55,319 bases of DNA from Myxococcales bacterium (GTDB taxonomy: Bacteria > Myxococcota > Myxococcia > Myxococcales > Myxococcaceae): the NCBI GenBank assembly GCA_030681895.1, contig JAUXRI010000178.1, forward strand, positions 1 to 55,319, given 5' to 3'. The stretch's first letter is position 1. Every line of letters starts with the position of its first letter. The notes under the pieces were generated by a model, which was given only the letters and a program-made list of their open reading frames with translations, made no database searches and was not told where the DNA came from. Positions 19,462 through 31,269 of the stretch are shown here, piece after piece. The translations under genes were made by a program, and so were the position numbers.

Positions 19462-21120
19462 ATGCTGATCCGATCGACCCTGATCATCTGCTGTCTCTCG
19501 ATGCTCCCCGCGTGGGGCGCGCAGTCGAACGCCGACGAGGCGTACCAGCTCGCCAAGACCGAGTACCAGAAGCTCAAGCAGGACGAGAAGCGCCGCGGGC
19601 TGCGGCACCACTGGCTCAACGTCGGCAAGCGCTTCGACGTGGTGGCGACGAAGCACCCGAAGAGCGAGCGGGCTCCCGAGGCGCTCTTCATGTCGGGCCA
19701 GCTGTTCGCCGATCTGTCGCGGCTGTCGCAGAACTCCGACGATCTCTCGGCGGCAGAGCGCTCGTGGCGGAAGCTGATCGACGCGTGGCCGAAGCACAAG
19801 CTCTCCGATGACGCGGCGCTGGGCCTCGCGCGGCTGCTCGCCGATCGCCGGAATGATCCAAAGGGCGCACGGAAAGTGCTCGAGCGCTCGATGGACGTCG
19901 CCACCGACAAGAAGAAGGAGATGCAGAAGCTCCTCGCGTCGCTGCCCGTGCCTGTCGAGCCGAAGAAGGAGAAGCCGCTCAAGGTGAAGGAGCTCGTCGC
20001 GAAGAGCGCTCCCGCCGCGAAGCCAGTGCGCGCCGCGCCAGTCGCGATCGACGCGTCGACGGAAGAAGAAGAGAGCCCGGCTCCGACGACGACGCGGGTC
20101 TCGGCCCTCGCCGAGGCGCTGCGCAAGCTGAGAGAAGAGACGCCCACGGCGCCGACGAACCTCGAGAACGACGACGAGAGCGCTCCATCCGCTCAGGGCC
20201 GCCGGACGCCGGTCGCCCTCCGCCCGGAGCCGGTGCCCGTTGACGCCGCGCCCGTCGATGAAGACGCCGCCGTCGAGCCATCCGACGCCTCGGCGATCGC
20301 GTCGCTGCAGGAGAAGTTGCGTGACGTTCGTGTCGGCGCTCGCAAGCCCGACCCTGCCGCGCGTTCACGCTTCGCCGCGCTCGCCAAACACCAGCAGGCC
20401 GACGAGCTGTCGCTGGCCCAGCAGCTCGGGCTCAAGGTTCGCCGGGTGATCATCGACGCGGGCCACGGCGGGCATGACACCGGTGCCATCGGGCCGACCG
20501 GAGTGCGCGAGAAGGACGTTGCCCTCGGCGTGGTGCTGAAGCTCAAGGACAAGCTCGAGGCCCTGGGGCTCGAGGTCGTGCTCACCCGTGACGACGACAC
20601 CTTCGTGGCGCTCGATCAGCGCACCCGCATCGCCAACAAGGAGCACGGCGATCTGTTCATCTCGATTCACTGCAACGCGGCGCCTTCGAAGAACCTGCGC
20701 GGCGTCGAGACGTACACGCTGAACACCTCGAGCAATCGCTACTCGGTGCGCCTCGCGGCCCGTGAGAACGCGACGACCGAGCGGGGCATCAACGACCTCC
20801 AGTACATCCTTGCGGACCTGGCGACCAAGGCGAACACCGGTGAGTCGCAGCGGCTCGCCGAGAGCGTTCAGCGCTCGCTCATTCGCGGCCTGTCGAAGGA
20901 GTACAAGGGCGTTCGGGATCTCGGCACCAAAGAGGCGCTCTTCGTGGTGCTCCTCGGCGCGAAGATGCCGTCGATTCTCGTCGAGACCTCGTTCCTGTCG
21001 AACCCTGAAGACGAGCAGCGTCTGGCGAGCGAGGAGTACCAGCAGGCGCTCGCTGACAACGTCGCCGAGGCCGTCGAGTCGTTCCTCGAGGCACGGAACA
21101 AGGTCGCGCAGGTCGACTGA
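19462..21120 (+). CDS. N-acetylmuramoyl-L-alanine amidase (AmiC/Amidase_3) with N-terminal TPR-like region
   Basis: A 552-residue secreted cell-wall hydrolase. A signal peptide (residues 1-20) leads into a helical, TPR-like region (about 25-150), then a Pro/Ala/Glu-rich linker, then an Amidase_3 domain from about residue 325. The zinc ligands are visible in Asp-Ala-Gly-His-Gly-Gly-His-Asp, the glutamate of Val-Arg-Glu-Lys-Asp and Ser-Ile-His-Cys-Asn-Ala; the catalytic glutamate is in Val-Glu-Thr-Ser-Phe-Leu-Ser-Asn. Such enzymes cleave the amide between MurNAc and the stem peptide during daughter-cell separation. The ATG at 19462 gives a proper signal peptide. Myxobacterial amidases commonly have this layout. 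Confidence 0.93.
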   Translation: MLIRSTLIICCLSMLPAWGAQSNADEAYQLAKTEYQKLKQDEKRRGLRHHWLNVGKRFDVVATKHPKSERAPEALFMSGQLFADLSRLSQNSDDLSAAERSWRKLIDAWPKHKLSDDAALGLARLLADRRNDPKGARKVLERSMDVATDKKKEMQKLLASLPVPVEPKKEKPLKVKELVAKSAPAAKPVRAAPVAIDASTEEEESPAPTTTRVSALAEALRKLREETPTAPTNLENDDESAPSAQGRRTPVALRPEPVPVDAAPVDEDAAVEPSDASAIASLQEKLRDVRVGARKPDPAARSRFAALAKHQQADELSLAQQLGLKVRRVIIDAGHGGHDTGAIGPTGVREKDVALGVVLKLKDKLEALGLEVVLTRDDDTFVALDQRTRIANKEHGDLFISIHCNAAPSKNLRGVETYTLNTSSNRYSVRLAARENATTERGINDLQYILADLATKANTGESQRLAESVQRSLIRGLSKEYKGVRDLGTKEALFVVLLGAKMPSILVETSFLSNPEDEQRLASEEYQQALADNVAEAVESFLEARNKVAQVD

Positions 21121-21139
21121 AGGCAGTCGGAGAACGCGG

Positions 21140-22303
21140 TCACTGCTGCTCGAACCAGTCGAGGCACTCCACCTGGAAGTTGGTCCAGAACGCCGAGCAG
21201 TGCGGCGCAGCGGGGCGGCGCAACAGCACACAGTCGTGTGCCGGGTCAGCGTCGAGGGCGGAGCAGAAGCCCGCGATGGGCGCCTCGGGCACGACGTCCT
21301 TGAGACAGCGCTCCGGGCCGGTCGCGAAGGTGCTGCCCTCTGACACCAGCTTCCAGTGCGGAATGGCGAAGTCGACGGCTCCGACCCCTGGCACGAACTC
21401 GGCCTGCTCGGTGATGAAGGACTCCCACGCCAGGCAATCGCCGTTCCCGCACGAGCCCGCCCAGGTGCGCGCGCTGTGGGCAGGGTCGCATGCGCACTGA
21501 CCGCCCGGGCTGGCCCCACAGGCGTGGGCAGGTCGAGCCGATGCCGTCGTGAAGGCTTCGACCATGCGACGGTGACGAGGGGCGCACGAGGCGCCGCCGT
21601 CGAGCATGCCGTCGCCGACGAAACGATCCTGCGCGGGCAGACTGAAGACGCCTTCGCTGAAGCAGGCGCCGTTGGTGCGCGAGGCGAGCCACTGCGTGTC
21701 GTCGGGAAGGCGCGCGGCGACGACGGGGTAGCGCGTGGCGCCGGCGCTGCAACCGACCATCAGTGCGTCGCGGCCAGTCCAGACGCCGCGCTCGTCGCGG
21801 AGCGGCTTGAACACCGCGTCGAGGTTCTGCTGATCGCGCTGCGGAGCGCCGAGGGTGGTGGGCAGCATCTCGCCCGGGAAGAGCGGTTGCACGCAGGCGG
21901 CCAACCAGCCGGGCCTGTTTGCCGTCGCGCGCAGCTGAGCGCCGGCTTCGTCCGACGCGCAGTCCATGGCGGCCCAGAGCACGAGCAGCCGGTCGCAGGG
22001 CTGCGCCGCCGTGCACCGTGCCGGATCGTACACGAGGCGGGTCTGGCACTGGCCACACCGAGCACCCGCGTCGCGCGACGCGCAGTCGTGCGGCAGCGCA
22101 GCGCATGCAGAGAGAAAGCGCACCTCGTCGGTGAGGCCTCCGTCGCTCGTCATGCCTCCGTCAGCGCCCGCATCACGTCCGTCGTCCGTGCGGCCCCCGT
22201 CGACTTCTCCTGCATCGGTGCTCTGCCCGGCGTCGAGCGCGGGCACAGAGGGAAGGCAGGCAGTGGCGACGGTCACGAAGGCAAGGGACGCGAAGAGTTT
22301 CAC
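21140..22303 (-). CDS. Cys-rich lipoprotein with hydrolase-like Gly-Cys-Ser-Ala-Gly motif
   Basis: A 387-residue probable lipoprotein starting at GTG 22303: Lys-rich start, hydrophobic stretch and lipobox Ala-Thr-Ala-Cys near residue 16, then an Asp-Ala-Gly spacer. The body has more than 20 cysteines and a Val-Gly-Cys-Ser-Ala-Gly-Ala motif that could be a nucleophile elbow; the arrangement faintly recalls pectinacetylesterase/Notum-type alpha/beta hydrolases. That link is tentative. Convergent with amiC (19-bp gap). Function unknown; location probably outer surface or periplasm. Confidence 0.75.
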   Translation of the reverse strand: MKLFASLAFVTVATACLPSVPALDAGQSTDAGEVDGGRTDDGRDAGADGGMTSDGGLTDEVRFLSACAALPHDCASRDAGARCGQCQTRLVYDPARCTAAQPCDRLLVLWAAMDCASDEAGAQLRATANRPGWLAACVQPLFPGEMLPTTLGAPQRDQQNLDAVFKPLRDERGVWTGRDALMVGCSAGATRYPVVAARLPDDTQWLASRTNGACFSEGVFSLPAQDRFVGDGMLDGGASCAPRHRRMVEAFTTASARPAHACGASPGGQCACDPAHSARTWAGSCGNGDCLAWESFITEQAEFVPGVGAVDFAIPHWKLVSEGSTFATGPERCLKDVVPEAPIAGFCSALDADPAHDCVLLRRPAAPHCSAFWTNFQVECLDWFEQQ

Positions 22304-22377
22304 GACTCGAGATCGTAGACTTTGTGACTCGCCTCCGTGCCGATGTTTCAGTCGACCGAGGCGGTGCCGGAAAGGCG

Positions 22378-22695
22378 CTACTTGATCGCACCAGCGATCG
22401 CGAAGATCGGCAGGTACATCGCCAGCAGGAAAAACGTTGGTTGCGCGAGCGTCGTCACCAGCGAGACGGTCAGCGCCAGCCACTTCGCCTCGAGCCGGGT
22501 CGAGCTCGCGACGATCACGAAGCAGCCCACCGCCAGCCCGAGCGGCACCCAGGGTTTCACCATCAACAACGTGAGCTGCGGGAGCCGCGAGCCAAAGTCA
22601 GCGAACATCTTCACGTACACCGGCGCGATCACGAACGAGGCGATGAAGCCCCAGAGCACGCCGAGCGCCGAGATGATCAACGCGGCCCCGTTCAC
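22378..22695 (-). CDS. Small multi-pass membrane protein, weakly GspF/PilC-like
   Basis: A 105-residue protein with three hydrophobic segments (about residues 4-24, 45-60 and 75-102). The stretch Val-Tyr-Val-Lys-Met-Phe-Ala-Asp-Phe-Gly-Ser-Arg-Leu-Pro resembles the conserved segment of type II secretion/pilus F-family proteins (Met-Phe-Ala-Asp-Phe-Gly-Ala-Glu-Leu-Pro). It is far shorter than GspF (about 400 residues), so it is at most a detached module. The GTG start overlaps the stop codon of the upstream 887-residue lipoprotein (GTGA), which decides the start and suggests coupled expression. Confidence 0.75.
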   Translation of the reverse strand: MNGAALIISALGVLWGFIASFVIAPVYVKMFADFGSRLPQLTLLMVKPWVPLGLAVGCFVIVASSTRLEAKWLALTVSLVTTLAQPTFFLLAMYLPIFAIAGAIK

Positions 22696-25355
22696 GGTTG
22701 GACGGACTTCAGCACGCCGCCGCCGAGCGTCCCGAGCCAGAGCGTTGTGCGGCCGGCCTGAACGAAGCCGTCGACCGCCGTCACGCGCCGCTGGCTGCCC
22801 GAATCGACCAGCCGCCACTGAATGCCGTCGAAGCGCATCATGAAGCCGAACCGCACGGGCGGGTTGGTGCCGCCCACCATGTAGAGGTTGTCGACTGACG
22901 TGCCCCACGAGGCGGTCGCGATATCCATCGGAATGGGGAACGCCTCGAGCGCCGAGAGGGTCGCGGTGTCCCAGTACACGCCGAAGCGGGAGTCTCCGTA
23001 CGCCCAGGCCTCACCACCACCTGGTGCGTAGAGCGTCTTCCACGGGCCGTGGTTCACCGTCATCGAGGTTCGCGCCGTCCACATCATGCCGACGCGCTGG
23101 GCGAGGTACTCATCGCCTGCGACCCAGATCTCCATCTGGTTGGGGCAGCTCACGGCGAACGCATTGCCCATCAGGCCCGGGAGCGCCGCGAACGCGAGCT
23201 GACCTGCGGTCCCCGTGTACGCCGCCGCGTTGTCACCGGCGCCGACGAGCAGGTTGCCGCACCACTTCAGATCGCGAATCGGGCCCGCGAGGTTGGCGGG
23301 CACCTGCACCCAGTCGGTCTGATCCCAGCGGTACACCGCGCCGGCCGTCGAGACGATCACGTCCTGGCCTTCGCGCGCGACGATGGCGAAGACCTGGCCG
23401 GTGAACGGCTGCGGGTCACCGAGCAGCTCCCAGCCATTCGTTCCCTGATGCATGACGACGCCCTGCTTCGTGGCGCATGCGGCGTCGACGCACTCGTTGA
23501 CGCTCACGAAGACGTCGGAAGGCGTGGCCGCGATGTCAGCGACGTCTCCGTAGAAGCCGCGGCTGCGCTCGATGAACGACGCAGTCATCGAGTCCCACTC
23601 CCAGACCGCGCCGAAGTCGCCGACGACGAAGCCGGTGGTCGAGGCAGGGCCGCCGCCGAAGACGCCGCGAGGCACCTGGGGACCGCGCATCGTGAACTCC
23701 ACCCAGGCGATGGTCGGCACCGGCATGGAGCCGCCATCCATCACGCCTGCATCGGGATCGACACCGGCATCGGGATCGACACCCGCATCGACCGGAACGC
23801 CAGCATCGCCCGGCATCATCGGGGCTTGGAGGTCGAGTGCTGCAATGAGCGCCGCCCCACTGCGACGCCCGGCGAGCACGAGCCGGTGGTCGAACACGTC
23901 GGCGCTGGTGAACTGCGCGTTCGAGAGCGTCGAGGGCAGGTTGGTCGCGCTCCAGCCGCCGTTCACGAAGTGCCACAGCCGTCCGCCGCCGACCGCCCAC
24001 GACTCGCCCGTGGTCGGGTTGACGATCTTGCCGGTGGTGAGGAGCACGGCGAGCTCACGCTCGTACAGCGAGTCCCACACCCGACGCGCAGGATCGTAGC
24101 GGTAGATGCTGCCGAGCTCGTTGACGACGGCGAACGCGCCCTGGCCGTCGCCGATGATCGACATCACGCGGCGCAGGGTCGGGTTGTTCTCTTCGACCCA
24201 CGCGTTGTTCCGGTACGCGAGCAGGTTGTTGCCGATGCCCGCCGCCATGCCGTGGGTGCCATCGAACCAGAGCGTCGACAGCTCCGAGATGCTGTTGGTC
24301 GTGAAGAGCCGCACGCGGGGCGCCGCGGTGCCGCGGAACTCGACGGCGACGCCGGTGGTGCCGCTGACGCCGACGGCGATCGCGTTGGTGGCGGTGGTTC
24401 CTCCGACGGCGCGCAGCGACAGGCCGGGCGACGAGAACAGCCGCTGCCACTGGTTGGTCGTGCTGCGGGCGATCACGGTGCCGTTCTCACCGACGAAGAT
24501 GGTTCCGAGGCCACCGGGAGCGAGCCCACCGCCCCAGAGATCGTTGCCGGTGGGAAACGGGTTGTCGTGCGCGGCGCTCACGGGCCCGGCGAGTGGAGGA
24601 TCGCGCGTGACGAAGATCTTCGCGGTCGCCGACTTCATTCCCGCGCGCGCCGTCAACGTGGCCGCGCCAGGGTCGAGCGCCGTCACCGTGCCCGCCCCGT
24701 CGACGCGCGCCACGCGGGCCGGCGTCACCGACCACGTCACGCCAGTCTCGATGGACTCACCGTTGGGCGCCAACACCCTCGCGGTGAACGCGCGCATCTC
24801 TCCGACGCGCATGTTGGCTTCCATCGGCTCGATCTCGAGGCGATCGATGTTGGGTGTGAGCGGCGAGGTGATCCAGAAGAGCCCGAGGCGATCGGTCGGA
24901 GCTTCCACCGCTTCGAACGGCGTGGTGTTGGTTCGCGAGCCGGGCATGGGGTTCAAGAACGAGTCGTTCCCCGACTGACGGCGCATGTCGTAGGTGCCGG
25001 GGTCGACGCCCTTCACCAGTCGCTCGGTGTCCCACGTCAGGAAGATCTTCACCGGCGTGGCGAAGCGCAGGTTGGTCGGGCTGAAGCGGAAGCCGAAGCT
25101 GATGCGCTTGCGGTCGGGCACCTCGGGAACGCCGGTGTCGATCTTCGTGATGAAGATGTTCGTCTCTTGCGTGACGGCGCCGCGCGGGAAGTCCATCGCG
25201 TACCCGTTGCGGATGAAGATGCCGCCTTCGGGGCCCACGACGATCGTGTTGTCATCGCCGCCGTCGGGCAGGTTCACGGGGGGCGGGCAGCCGAGGAAAA
25301 CGGCAGACACCGCCAGCAACCCGAACAGGGAGGACGACCGGAAAATGACCTTCAA
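22692..25355 (-). CDS. Large lipoprotein with bacterial Ig-like (Big_2) domain and repetitive C-terminal region
   Basis: An 887-residue surface lipoprotein. The start is a TTG at 25355, with AAGGAG nine bases upstream; it gives Lys-Val, a hydrophobic core and lipobox Phe-Leu-Gly-Cys. After a ZU5/GAIN-like beta region (Gly-Pro-Glu-Gly-Gly ... Phe-Pro-Arg-Gly-Ala-Val), a Big_2-type domain is visible around residues 175-255 (Arg-Leu-Glu-Ile-Glu-Pro ... Val-Thr-Ala-Leu-Asp-Pro-Gly-Ala-Ala-Thr-Leu-Thr-Ala). The rest has repeated Trp/Gly-rich blade-like units interrupted by a Val-Asp-Ala-Gly-Val-Asp-Pro-Asp-Ala-Gly linker (23735-23810). A beta-propeller-like fold is inferred. Role unknown; cell-surface adhesion is possible. 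Confidence 0.85.
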   Translation of the reverse strand: MKVIFRSSSLFGLLAVSAVFLGCPPPVNLPDGGDDNTIVVGPEGGIFIRNGYAMDFPRGAVTQETNIFITKIDTGVPEVPDRKRISFGFRFSPTNLRFATPVKIFLTWDTERLVKGVDPGTYDMRRQSGNDSFLNPMPGSRTNTTPFEAVEAPTDRLGLFWITSPLTPNIDRLEIEPMEANMRVGEMRAFTARVLAPNGESIETGVTWSVTPARVARVDGAGTVTALDPGAATLTARAGMKSATAKIFVTRDPPLAGPVSAAHDNPFPTGNDLWGGGLAPGGLGTIFVGENGTVIARSTTNQWQRLFSSPGLSLRAVGGTTATNAIAVGVSGTTGVAVEFRGTAAPRVRLFTTNSISELSTLWFDGTHGMAAGIGNNLLAYRNNAWVEENNPTLRRVMSIIGDGQGAFAVVNELGSIYRYDPARRVWDSLYERELAVLLTTGKIVNPTTGESWAVGGGRLWHFVNGGWSATNLPSTLSNAQFTSADVFDHRLVLAGRRSGAALIAALDLQAPMMPGDAGVPVDAGVDPDAGVDPDAGVMDGGSMPVPTIAWVEFTMRGPQVPRGVFGGGPASTTGFVVGDFGAVWEWDSMTASFIERSRGFYGDVADIAATPSDVFVSVNECVDAACATKQGVVMHQGTNGWELLGDPQPFTGQVFAIVAREGQDVIVSTAGAVYRWDQTDWVQVPANLAGPIRDLKWCGNLLVGAGDNAAAYTGTAGQLAFAALPGLMGNAFAVSCPNQMEIWVAGDEYLAQRVGMMWTARTSMTVNHGPWKTLYAPGGGEAWAYGDSRFGVYWDTATLSALEAFPIPMDIATASWGTSVDNLYMVGGTNPPVRFGFMMRFDGIQWRLVDSGSQRRVTAVDGFVQAGRTTLWLGTLGGGVLKSVQP

Positions 25356-25514
25356 GGGGTGGTGCTCCTTCGGCCCAGACGGCGCCTTGAAACTTCGAAG
25401 GCGCGAACCGCACGCATACTCCACGAACGACCGTTGGAACACCACCTCGCGCGTGCGTGTCGCGAGGCCATGGTTAAGAGGGAATGCGTCTGGCCGGTGA
25501 GTGTTGCCGGCCTG

Positions 25515-25528
25515 CTTGAACGTTCAAG
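25515..25528. promoter_or_regulatory. 14-bp perfect palindrome upstream of htrA-like gene
   Basis: CTTGAACGTTCAAG is fully self-complementary and ends two bases before the AGGAG ribosome site of the HtrA-type gene. Its position suits a repressor operator that would block the promoter or early transcript. It is also within the divergent region shared with the 887-residue lipoprotein gene. Confidence 0.45.
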
Positions 25529-25539
25529 ACAGGAGCCTC

Positions 25540-26913
25540 ATGTCGCTGCCCCGTTTCGCCTCAACACTCCTCATGCTGTCGGGTGCCCTTGCCCTCGCGC
25601 AGCCCGTCACGCCGAAAGAGGCCGCGCTGCCCAGCCTCGCGCCGCTCATCGAGTCGGTGAAGGGCGCGGTGGTGAACATCGACGTGCGCAAAGAGCTCAA
25701 GGGCGACGAGCTGGCGAGCCTGCCGCTCCCGATGCGTCAGCGCCGTGGGGGCTCGCCGCCGACGACGCAGGGCAGCGGCTCGGGCGTCATCATCGACTCG
25801 AAGGGGCTCGTGCTGACCAACAACCACGTCGTCGTCGACGCCCTGACGATTCGGGTGCGGCTCGACGACGGGCGCGCGCTCGACGCCGAGATCCTCGGGC
25901 GAGATCCGCTGACCGACCTCGCGCTCCTCAAGATCAAGGGCAAGGCCGACAAGCTGCCGTCGGTCGCGTTGGGCGACTCGGCGCTGATGCGCGTCGGAGA
26001 CTTCGTGGTCGCCATTGGCAACCCGTTCGCGCTCGCGCACTCGGTCACGCTCGGCATCATCTCGGCGAAGGACCGCGACATCTCGGCGGGGCCGTACGAT
26101 CAGTTCCTCCAGACCGACGCGGCCATCAACCCCGGCAACTCCGGCGGGCCCCTGTTCAACTTGAAGGGCGAGGTCATCGGCATCAACACCGCGATCAACG
26201 CAGCGGGCAACAGCATCGGCTTCTCGGTGCCGTCGAACCTGGCGAAGGCACTGCTGCCGCAGCTCGAGGCGAAGGGCTACGTGGTGCGCGGATGGCTGGG
26301 TATCGCTCCGCAAGACGTCTCTCCTGCCCTCGCGAGGGCGCTCGGCGTGCCCAACGGAGAAGGCGCGCTCGTGGTGAACGTCACGGAGGGCGGACCCGCG
26401 TCGAAGGCCGGCTTGAAGGAAGAAGACGTCATCATCGCGATCGATGGCGCGAAGATTCCGAACGCCTCGGGCCTCGTGCGCCTGGTCGGACTCAAGCGTC
26501 CCGATGCCGCCGTCACGCTGTCGTTGATTCGCCAGGGAAAGCCCGTCGAGCTGAAGGTGACGCTGGGAGTTCGGCCCGACGTCGAGGGCCTCGGCGCGAT
26601 CGATCGACCCGAGAGCTCAGGCGCGCAACCGACACCTCGACTCGGGCTCTCGGTCGATGATCTCGATCCCCGCTTCTCGAGCGCGACGGGCATTCGTGGC
26701 GGCGCTGCGGTCGTCGAGGTCGCTCCCGGCTCACCTGCAGAGAAGGGTGGGTTGCGGCGCGGCATGGTCGTCACCGAGCTCAATCATCGGCCGGTGAAGA
26801 ACCGCGACGAGCTGATGAAGGAGCTGAAGGGCGCGAAGTCGGGCGAGGTCGTCTTGTTGCGCACCGTGGTGCCTGGTGGCGGCAGAGGTCTGCAGGCGAT
26901 CGAGGTCCCCTGA
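25540..26913 (+). CDS. Trypsin-like serine protease with two PDZ domains (DegP/HtrA family)
   Basis: A 457-residue exported protease/chaperone for envelope protein quality control. A signal peptide ends at Leu-Ala-Leu-Ala-Gln (about residue 20). The catalytic triad is visible: His in Thr-Asn-Asn-His-Val-Val, Asp in Asp-Pro-Leu-Thr-Asp-Leu-Ala, and Ser in Asn-Pro-Gly-Asn-Ser-Gly-Gly-Pro-Leu. Two PDZ domains follow (about 240-335 and 365-450). The ATG at 25540 has an AGGAG site and begins the signal peptide. A 14-bp palindrome just upstream may regulate it. Confidence 0.95.
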   Translation: MSLPRFASTLLMLSGALALAQPVTPKEAALPSLAPLIESVKGAVVNIDVRKELKGDELASLPLPMRQRRGGSPPTTQGSGSGVIIDSKGLVLTNNHVVVDALTIRVRLDDGRALDAEILGRDPLTDLALLKIKGKADKLPSVALGDSALMRVGDFVVAIGNPFALAHSVTLGIISAKDRDISAGPYDQFLQTDAAINPGNSGGPLFNLKGEVIGINTAINAAGNSIGFSVPSNLAKALLPQLEAKGYVVRGWLGIAPQDVSPALARALGVPNGEGALVVNVTEGGPASKAGLKEEDVIIAIDGAKIPNASGLVRLVGLKRPDAAVTLSLIRQGKPVELKVTLGVRPDVEGLGAIDRPESSGAQPTPRLGLSVDDLDPRFSSATGIRGGAAVVEVAPGSPAEKGGLRRGMVVTELNHRPVKNRDELMKELKGAKSGEVVLLRTVVPGGGRGLQAIEVP

Positions 26914-27086
26914 CCCGGGCAGCGGTGTCAGCTCTGAAGATCGTGTCACGCCGGCGCGTCAAGGCGCTGCGCCTCGCTGTCGCAGTGTCCTCGAATCGGA
27001 GACAGAGCTCAGCTCAACCCCCTGAAACTCTGTCGACTGTCCGCATTCGAGTCGTTGGCCCCTCAGTTGCTTTTGAAAGCTTCGCC

Positions 27087-27236
27087 ATGACCGACCCCAT
27101 CAACCACGCGACGACCCGAACGGACCGCCCGACGGTGGTGATGCCCGTGACGCGGCTGGTGAGCCGGCCTGCCGTCACCATCGTGAATGGGCAGTTGGTC
27201 GCGGTGAAGGTGCTCGTCGACCGCAAGGCCGCCTGA
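27087..27236 (+). CDS. Possible small protein (49 aa), uncertain
   Basis: A 49-residue frame with Thr/Arg/Val-rich composition (Arg-Leu-Val-Ser-Arg-Pro-Ala-Val-Thr-Ile-Val-Asn-Gly-Gln-Leu-Val-Ala-Val). It ends just before a 368-bp gene-free gap. Only a weak GAAAG ribosome site precedes the ATG. No family was recognised, and the frame may be chance in GC-rich DNA. Confidence 0.35.
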   Translation: MTDPINHATTRTDRPTVVMPVTRLVSRPAVTIVNGQLVAVKVLVDRKAA

Positions 27237-27604
27237 GCGCAAGCCGCAGCACAACCGTGCTTCGTCGTCTCCACGCGCTCTCGAGGACTCGGTCGGCGAA
27301 GAACTCGTCTTCCGCGCCGCAACTCCGATTCACAGTGGCCTTCGCCTCCATGGGGCAGGCGAAACACGGCACTTTCATGCTGACGTGGGTCGTCACCTGC
27401 TGACGTGGGTCGTCAGCTGCTCACCCCTCGCGGTGCCGACCTCCCCGGGCCCGAAAATCAACCGCCTGGATGTATCGTCACACCATGTAGTGTCACGCTT
27501 GCTCATGTCTTCCGGCGCTGCTACGCCGCGCGGCTCCGAGGCCGATTTACCGGCTCGGGAGCGATTCGCACTTCCGCGAATTCGCGACGGTGAGGGGCAC
27601 CAGC
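27237..27604. other. Gene-free interval upstream of smc
   Basis: No convincing coding frame on either strand. It holds the tandem TGACG-N5-CGTCA repeat (27378-27415) and an AT-richer stretch near 27470-27510 that could contain the smc promoter, though no clear consensus pair was seen. Confidence 0.6.
27378..27415. repeat. Tandem 20-bp-spaced repeat of an internal palindrome (TGACG-N5-CGTCA)
   Basis: An identical 18-base unit occurs at 27378-27395 and 27398-27415, a 20-bp period. Each unit contains TGACG and CGTCA as inverted half-sites separated by TGGGT, so two dimer-binding sites lie about two helical turns apart. It is about 190 bp upstream of smc. Confidence 0.75.
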
Positions 27605-31192
<3,588 letters not shown>

Positions 31193-31269
31193 GTCGTTGA
31201 GCCGGGTTCAAGAGCGGTGACCCATCGCGCGCGCTGCGCTATGGGCGCCGCCTCATGCCCGGAGGCCGT

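Noticed and set aside
23049..26660. Very long plus-strand frame overlapping the lipoprotein and htrA genes
   Set aside because: It is opposite or out of frame to two well-supported genes and has Arg/His/Ala-rich composition without domains; explained by codon bias.
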